From assembly GCF_032062135.1 (NCBI RefSeq), contig NC_092869.1, positions 49,396,469 through 49,460,468 on the forward strand: 64,000 nucleotides of DNA. The letters run 5' to 3'. The position numbers and the translations under genes are program-made. This document shows, in pieces, positions 58,242 to 64,000 of this stretch. Position 1 is the stretch's first letter, and every line of letters begins with the position of its first letter. Under the pieces are notes generated by a model that did no database searches, was not told the origin of the DNA, and worked only from the letters and a program-made list of their open reading frames with translations. The stretch is from Pyxicephalus adspersus. Its lineage: Eukaryota > Chordata > Amphibia > Anura > Pyxicephalidae.

Positions 58242-60463
58242 AAGCAGAACTCCTAAGAAAGATCAATGGTCAGTTAAGAGCAAAGGATATGCTGCAGAGT
58301 TCTGTTTCTCCAGTAACTCTAACTCGTCACATCAGAGACCCTGATTCCAGAACTTCCCTGAAATGCAAACAGCTGCATCACAGTTTCCTGCAGCAGAGTC
58401 TTAGTTTCCAGCCGCACACAAACTCAGTCATCCCTGACTTTCAGAAGCTTTACAGAAACTTTCAGAGACTCTCCCTCTCGAGGCAGAAAATCAGAGAACC
58501 TACTAAGACAAAGCCCTTCAATTTGCATACATCCCACCAGCTACAAAGAAAGAAACCAAGCTACAAAGAGAGTAAACAGGTGAAACTGCATTTAGGACCT
58601 TTATAGACCAATTCTATGATTAGATGGCCATAGTCAATCTCTCTAAAGCCTGCTCTGGACTTAATATTTAAGGCTAGGTGTCGTGGTATATTGTGACCAA
58701 AACTGATTCCTTAATAGTTAGGTGACTGATTGTGAGGTTACCCTAGCTGGCTACTTTACAGCTTTATGTCTGTGTTTATAGCCAGTTTCTTTATAGCCTG
58801 GTGTCTTGTTCTTTGGTGACCATAGCTGTTCCCTGTATAGATAGCCTGGTGTCTGAATCAAAGGTGATCACAGCCATTATATGTACAAACCATTATCTTG
58901 CTATAACATGACCAGATCCAGTCCCCATAAAGCTTGCTGACTTGGTATAAGGTGAGCAGCACTGCTTTCTATAAAGCTTGTTAGGTTTAAATGATTACTG
59001 GCAGTAGTACTAGCTAGTTCTTTTACAGCTTGGCTACTATAGACAATCCAACCATTTAGCGTGATGGCTTTGGTATGGGTTAACTATACCTAGTCCTGGA
59101 TATATCCTGGTGATTTGTGGGGAGTTGCTCCCTGTATACCCTGCTGTCAGGGTTTATTATGTAGTAAATAGTACAACATACACAATGACTGCAGTGTGGT
59201 GTGATTAGGAGGGTGAATTGGTTAAGAGGCACTGTGCAAACACACACCCTGCACCAGACACCTTCCCCATCCCCCCAAACATTTAGAACTGTTACTGTAG
59301 ATGGGGTTCTCATGCCTATTGTTACAGTTCTTTACATAAGGCACTGTACCCCATCTTAGATTTGTACATTGTACTCTATGTAACATATTGAGCAAGACAC
59401 AATGTTTAATATCTCTTCATATCTGCAGGATGAAGACCAACACCCTGTCACCACTCGTCATCTATCCAGCTTGTCCCCCAACACCCTGCCAGTGTACATA
59501 ACAGACAGCGCCAAGAAAAGGGAAGCTTCCATCAGGTACTTCATAGTGGAAGAGTTGTCCTATTAGTCTGTTGAAGCTTTATTCTCTACCCTGCAGAATA
59601 TGTAAATGTGAAATACAAGCTTTACATTTATAGAAATAGCATTACTACTTTTGTTAGCAGAGTCATAGGCTGATTCTGTTAGAAGTGTATTTATGTATCT
59701 AGAAATTTTTTGCAGATCCTCAATTCAAGACAGAGATTGCAAGCGCGTAGAGCAGGAAAAATGGCTGCAGAAACACAGACATAGATCTCTGGCCATCCAG
59801 CACTCCATCTCCCACCGTGCCAAAGCATTGGATCCACATAAACCACTTGCAGACACCAATAAACAGAAGCTCAGGGAGAACCGGTAAGTGTAGCTCACCT
59901 GGTGTCAGTGTTTGGAATGGGGGCTGATTACCAGCAAATGGTAAAATTATCCAGCAAAATGAGAGTGAAATTTATAGTGTGGTTCAGATTAGACTGGAGT
60001 AATGTCCCAAAAACAAGTTGCCAATGATTCTATACCTGAATACTACCAATGCACATTGTAATGATGTGTCCGGTGTAATGGTGACAGCTGAACTTTGTAC
60101 ACTGATTGCTAAAAAAACTTTGATTGCTCTATAGAGAGTCTGATTGGAAAAGAAGTCAGGAATATGCGAGTGAGCTAGAGCAAATGAAGAATCGGGTGAA
60201 AATGAGAGCGTACCTATTTGAACAGGTCTGGAAGGTAAATTGCAGTAAATTCAAAGGCATAATTACTTTTATTTATATTCTTACAGTATGAACTAACAAG
60301 GTTTCCTTTCTGATCACAGGGTTCTACAGTTAAAGAAGCTGAGCGTAAATTCAATTGTACCCTTCGACAGGTGGGACTGACTGAAGCGTTTATTCAGAAG
60401 GGAAATGCATATAGGGAAATAACAGGTGAAAGTGAGCAACAAGATTCTGAAGAGCTATGTTGA
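58242..60463 (+). CDS. fam161b: FAM161B, last five coding exons (C-terminal about 286 residues)
   Basis: Exons 58242-58579, 59429-59535, 59716-59883, 60135-60234 and 60320-60463 have consensus AG/GT borders and compatible phases; the stop TGA is at 60461-60463. The product has the FAM161 (UPF0564) pattern: VIPDFQKLYRNFQRLSLSRQ with TKTKPFNLH, PVYITDSAKKREASIR, a Lys/Arg/Glu-rich helical stretch, YASELEQMKNRVKMRAYLFE, and KFNCTLRQVGLTEAFIQKG near the end. FAM161 proteins associate with cilia, centrosomes and microtubules. Position between COQ6 and ZNF410 supports FAM161B rather than FAM161A. The first listed exon needs one base from an upstream exon. The 5' exons lie somewhere in the repeat-rich 46-58.2 kb and I could not identify them. 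About half the protein is therefore unannotated. Confidence 0.85.
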
Positions 60464-61435
60464 TGTTGCAAGAAACTGTTGTTTTAATATAATTTAAACT
60501 CTCCCACCTTCAGATTACTGTATACCTTCTGCATAACATTTAAACTTTTCTCTCAATAGCTGTACATCATCAACATTGTAGCATGTTATCTTTTGCCTTG
60601 CTGTATGTTTGTGGTGTACTATATGACCTTTTTCAACAGCTGTATGTTTAATGTTTCATTTGTAATTCCCCTTATTGTTGTAAATCTGCGTGTGTATCAA
60701 ATGTATGGACTGCTGTGCATCTGTAATGTGTTGTGCTACCCTCAATTGTTGTACTTTGGATATGTGAACTCCTACTAGGATTGATGTGTAACATGTAATG
60801 CGTTTAGATTTTTCTACCTCTCCTAGATAGCTGTAAATCTGCTGAGCATTATGCAACATTTTTTGTACAAGCACCATGTGAGATAGTGGGCTTTGTCTAG
60901 GCACTTCAGTTTCTAGGGTGATTGCAGGTGCCAAAGAGGGACAGTTAGTGACATGACCATGAATTTTGTGATTGCATACTATAGAAACACATTAACAATC
61001 GCCACCATTCCTAGATTTCTGTACATCCACTGTGAAAAGTGTGACTAGCTAAAATTCATCCTTGTTTTAAAGGGTTCCCTTTTGTGATGTGTGACCCGCT
61101 TGGTTTGCTGCACATGCCCTGTGTAAAATGTGTACTCCAGTCCTAGATTGCTCTACATCTTCTGTGTAACATAAGCCCCTATATAAAATAAATGATATAC
61201 ACTATCCAGCATGTAAACTATGACAGCACATGCTGTATATAATTTATGTGTGTGAATAGCTAGCACCCAGATTAAGACTTAAGCTCCAAGGTTGATGTTT
61301 TGTAATAATAAAATATCTCTTTCTCATTTTTCTTTTGGTACAAATAAATAATTTATTGGAATTAGTAAAGTAAGCAACGGATCCACCTTCAAAGAAGCCA
61401 TTGTTCAGACATTTTTTACCTCATTTTTTTTAAAC

Positions 61436-61500
61436 CAGGGCTGTGTTGTTGGAGTCCTGGAGTCAAGGCAGTCCGGAGTCTGACTCCTATTAAATGTAAG
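61436..61500. mobile_element. hAT-type terminal fragment
   Basis: CAGGGCTGTGTTGTTGGAGT followed by CCTGGAGTCAAGGCAGTCCG and GAGTCTGACTCC resembles the GGAGTCGGAGT-rich terminus of a common vertebrate hAT MITE. A right end could not be fixed. Confidence 0.45.
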
Positions 61501-62279
61501 TTGTTCTGAAAAGATACAGTATGAAATTGTACATGTGTGCTGTATTAATGAAGCCCACTGTGGAGTTGTCACTAGTATGAAGCTGAGCCTACATTTATAT
61601 ATCTTTATAATCTGGATTATACTTGGCTCATGAAAAATTTTCATTTGATATGATTATGAAATGTTTGTTTAGTGTTGATATCATTTAATCTAGGTTATTC
61701 AGTAAGATTACACTGAGACACACTGAGTGTTGTTAGAAAGCAGAGGTGTTGTTACAGCATGCTGGCTTCACACCATTCTGCACTCTATTTTACAGCTATA
61801 TGACATGTTTTATTACCATTTATCCTGTTTTAAGTTTTACATTTTTTTTGTTTATGTAGTTTAATTGATGGTTTAAAAGCGGAAAATTGTGAAGTTTTTA
61901 TTTTTAAACAGGTAAAGTTGTTCCTGATCCTCATTAAATCTGCAAAACTTTAACATTTATAGCCTCTTGATAAAAACAATAAATACAATTTTATTTTTCA
62001 TTTTTGTATTTTTAGTTTACAAATTGGGCGTAAACTTTACTGGTTTACATGCTGGCAATTACAGGGTGGTCATTAGGGTAGATTGTCAGCTTTCTGGCCA
62101 GGAGTTCCTGTTCCCAAAAGTAGTCTCCGTCTTCATATGGCTGAGCTTTGGTAGTAATGAAATGCAGTGTATGTTGTGTTTCAATCAACATGGAACATTA
62201 GCATACATCAACATATTTACATTAGAGAAGTCAGTGGTACCATAATACGAGGAGTTGGAATTAGATTGTGAGCACTTTT

Positions 62280-62430
62280 GATGGACAGCTTGTGACATGA
62301 CTGTGGACTTTGTAAAGTGCTGTGTAATATGTTGGCGCTATAAAATTATTGTGTATAAATATTTCTTAATTATTAAAACAGTATTTATATAGTGCCAGCA
62401 TATTATGCAGTAGTGTACATTAAATAGGGG
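62280..62430. repeat. Two facing copies of a common frog repeat tail
   Basis: TTGTAAAGTGCTGTGTAATA + TGTTGGCGCTATAAA (62309-62345) and the roughly inverse AACAGTATTTATATAGTGCC + AGCATATTATGCAGTAGTGT (62379-62418) face each other. The second is also at 28408. Confidence 0.6.
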
Positions 62431-62828
62431 GAAAAAAAGCTATTTGATTTGTTTCAATAATAATTGTAGTTCCAGATTTTTTAGGTCATCCTTTCTGGGG
62501 TGCAGTGGAAGGAGATTAATTTAGGTTTGCCATTGACAGATGAACTGATTACCAAGACATAATTTATTTAAACAAATTAGTATCAGGGGGGTGAGGTGAG
62601 GGGTGTTGTTCACCATTAGAATGCTAATACAGACTTTTTTCAGAAGACATGAGGGCGTGACTTCCATCCAAGATTGTCTTTTACAGGGGTTAATGTTTCT
62701 TGCATCTCCAGCCCGTAAATTCCTCAGTTTGTCAACAGTGGCCAAGACTGGTTTTCTTGGACACTTCATGTTCTTTTTTTATAACATTCCCAGGTGCAGA
62801 GTAGAGCTCATTACACAGAAATATGTCT

Positions 62829-63294
62829 TTAGCTAAGCAGAATGGAGACATCCTCTTCATATGATTGTCTGTCTGATGTCACAGATAGCAGTGGAGAATC
62901 CTGTAAGGTGTCTTCACTTAACTGGAGATGCTCCTCCATTCTGCTGTTTTCTGAAATTAGAGAAAGAAACCTCAATCCAAACCAGATGTTCCTGTTATCT
63001 TCAGAGGTTACTAAGAAATGTAATCATTAATGGTGGAAAATAATTCTACACAGCTTAAAAGGTTATATCCCCCCATTTTCAGCATAACTTGGGAGAACTG
63101 CAAGATGTACACCAACCTTTCAACTTTCCACAGTGAAGCACTTACCTTCCCAGGATAAGGAACAAACATTACACATTCCAGGATGAGGCACATACCTTCC
63201 AGCTTTCTGGAGTGATGCTTTTTAACATGGGCGTTTCGGCTTCCACTCTGTGAAAAGCTCTTCCCACAGATGGGACACTGGTGAGACTTTACAC
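62829..63294 (-). CDS. znf410: ZNF410, last two coding exons
   Basis: Exon 63294-63196 (99 nt) encodes the final C2H2 finger, KSHQCPICGKSFSQSGSRNA + HVKKHHSRKLE. Its Cys pair and His pair are present, and it matches the last finger of ZNF410. Exon 62950-62829 (122 nt) joins in phase and encodes a 39-residue acidic tail (MEEHLQLSEDTLQDSPLLS, RQSYEEDVSILLS) with stop TAA at 62831-62829. The RQSYE core resembles the human C-terminus, but the tail is much shorter. ZNF410 is a nuclear DNA-binding activator (in mammals, of CHD4). Upstream exons lie beyond the window's right edge. It converges on FAM161B. Confidence 0.8.
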
Positions 63295-63652
63295 CTGTCC
63301 AGAACACATCAGACAGAAGTCTTATTACATTGTGTATACACAAGCGCAGCTTCTTCCTACACAAAGTATGAGAAGTTCACAGGGTTGGCTAAAGGTGGTA
63401 CAAAGTATATGGACAAGCTTGAAACATTGTGCATTAAACCAACACAAATGCATATCCACAGGTTATTCTAATGATATTAGGAGAAAGGGCACCCATATGT
63501 TGATATTTACATGCTCTACTTTAAACCTGCTGTAATCTTCTAAAGAAAGGACAGGTCTATGTTAACCCTTATGCCTAAGAAGACTGGCAAGAAAATATGA
63601 AATAACGTTTTTGAAATAAGGTTCTTGTTAATTCACAGTGTGCTTGCATGTA

Positions 63653-64000
63653 CGAGGGGGTGCTGAGAAGTTCCTGGCTTTGCCCCCTTCCAGATAAAAT
63701 AGAAAAATGAGTCTGGGTGCAAATGACAGCCTAATATCTTAGTATGTAACTGCAAATATCAGGTCTTTGCAATCCCTAAAACTGTTTTTTCTTTTGCTGA
63801 GAAGCTGTAATGGCAGAGGAACAAGCAAGTTTCATGTCGTTGGAGTTACGGGCTGCCATGAAGTTTTTGTTTCTCCACGCAAAGTCTGCAAAGGACAATC
63901 ACACTGAGATGTCACAAACACTGGGGGAGAAGTGTCCTTCCTACAGCACTGTCAAAACCTGGATATCTTGTTTCAAGACTGGGCATTTCACAATTGAAGA
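63653..64000 (+). mobile_element. Mariner-type transposon, 5' end, runs off the window
   Basis: Follows TA (63651-63652). The terminus CGAGGGGGTGCTGAGAAGTT + CCTGGCTTTGCC is typical of mariner elements with a CGAGGGG-type end. A leader of about 157 bp precedes the transposase start. Confidence 0.85.
63810..64000 (+). CDS. Mariner transposase, N-terminal 63 residues (truncated by window)
   Basis: An open frame from ATG at 63810 to the window end. It has SLELRAAMKFLFLHAKSAKD then SQTLGEKCPSYSTVKTWISC + FKTGHFTIED, i.e. the first helix-turn-helix of a mariner transposase that binds the terminal repeat. There are no stops in the 63 codons visible. Whether the element is intact cannot be judged here. 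Confidence 0.8.
   Translation, partial: MAEEQASFMSLELRAAMKFLFLHAKSAKDNHTEMSQTLGEKCPSYSTVKTWISCFKTGHFTIE

Larger units (their letters stand above)
60464..62828. other. Interval between convergent FAM161B and ZNF410
   Basis: 3' flanks of both genes. FAM161B-side AATAAA is at 61307-61312 (plus). ZNF410-side AATAAA is at 61357-61352 (minus, plus TTTATT). Repeat-derived pieces are a hAT-like CAGGGCTGTGTTGTTGGAGT at 61436 and the frog repeat at 62280-62430. No further gene was seen. Confidence 0.5.

Overview
The window is vertebrate genomic DNA, most likely from a frog. Three spliced, conserved genes and the 3' end of a fourth can be read by eye. Their order and orientation, ENTPD5(+) - COQ6(-) - FAM161B(+) - ZNF410(-), matches human 14q24.3. 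The frog assignment is an inference from the repeats: MITEs starting TAAGCTACGTACACA, TTAA-flanked MITEs ending CCCTTAGGGGGTTAA, a GAAACGYGTCGGG-type motif, abundant Tc1 and L1 elements, and Gypsy copies. I recall these mainly from ranoid frogs and have run no search.

Layout. 1-2270: a 43-bp minisatellite split by a hAT-like element. 2271-7670: non-coding, with a Tc1-type fragment and a 1.6-kb satellite. 7671-36308: ENTPD5 in 13 coding exons. All splice sites and phases join into one open frame of 422 codons. Its 18-kb intron 1 holds a Gypsy element split by an old L1 that is itself split by a young, nearly full-length L1. Later introns hold Tc1 remnants, a GT-rich minisatellite, hairpin repeats and MITEs. 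36951-45906: COQ6 on the minus strand, tail-to-tail with ENTPD5, in 12 coding exons that join to 465 codons. One intron contains a 50-base assembly gap. 46087-58241: a repeat-rich block with a Tc1 element, a near-perfect palindrome, a Gypsy element with integrase ahead of reverse transcriptase, a dead copy of an uncharacterised protein family, and a gag-only Gypsy element with an exact 5-bp target-site duplication. 58242-60463: the last five exons of FAM161B. 62829-63294: the last two exons of ZNF410 on the minus strand. 63653-64000: the start of a mariner element that runs off the window.

The host genes are not a functional operon. ENTPD5 is an ER-lumen nucleoside diphosphatase supporting glycoprotein folding. 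COQ6 is a mitochondrial flavin monooxygenase of coenzyme Q synthesis. FAM161B is a cilium/microtubule-linked coiled-coil protein. ZNF410 is a C2H2 zinc-finger transcription factor. Their linkage is conserved synteny. The rest of the sequence is mostly mobile-element history, and much of it can be put in relative order from target-site duplications.

I found no convincing undescribed molecular system. The best leads are the dead copy of the uncharacterised protein family (54495-55740), the INT-before-RT Gypsy, the recurrent hairpin motif linked to inverted repeats, and the long palindromes inside transcribed introns.
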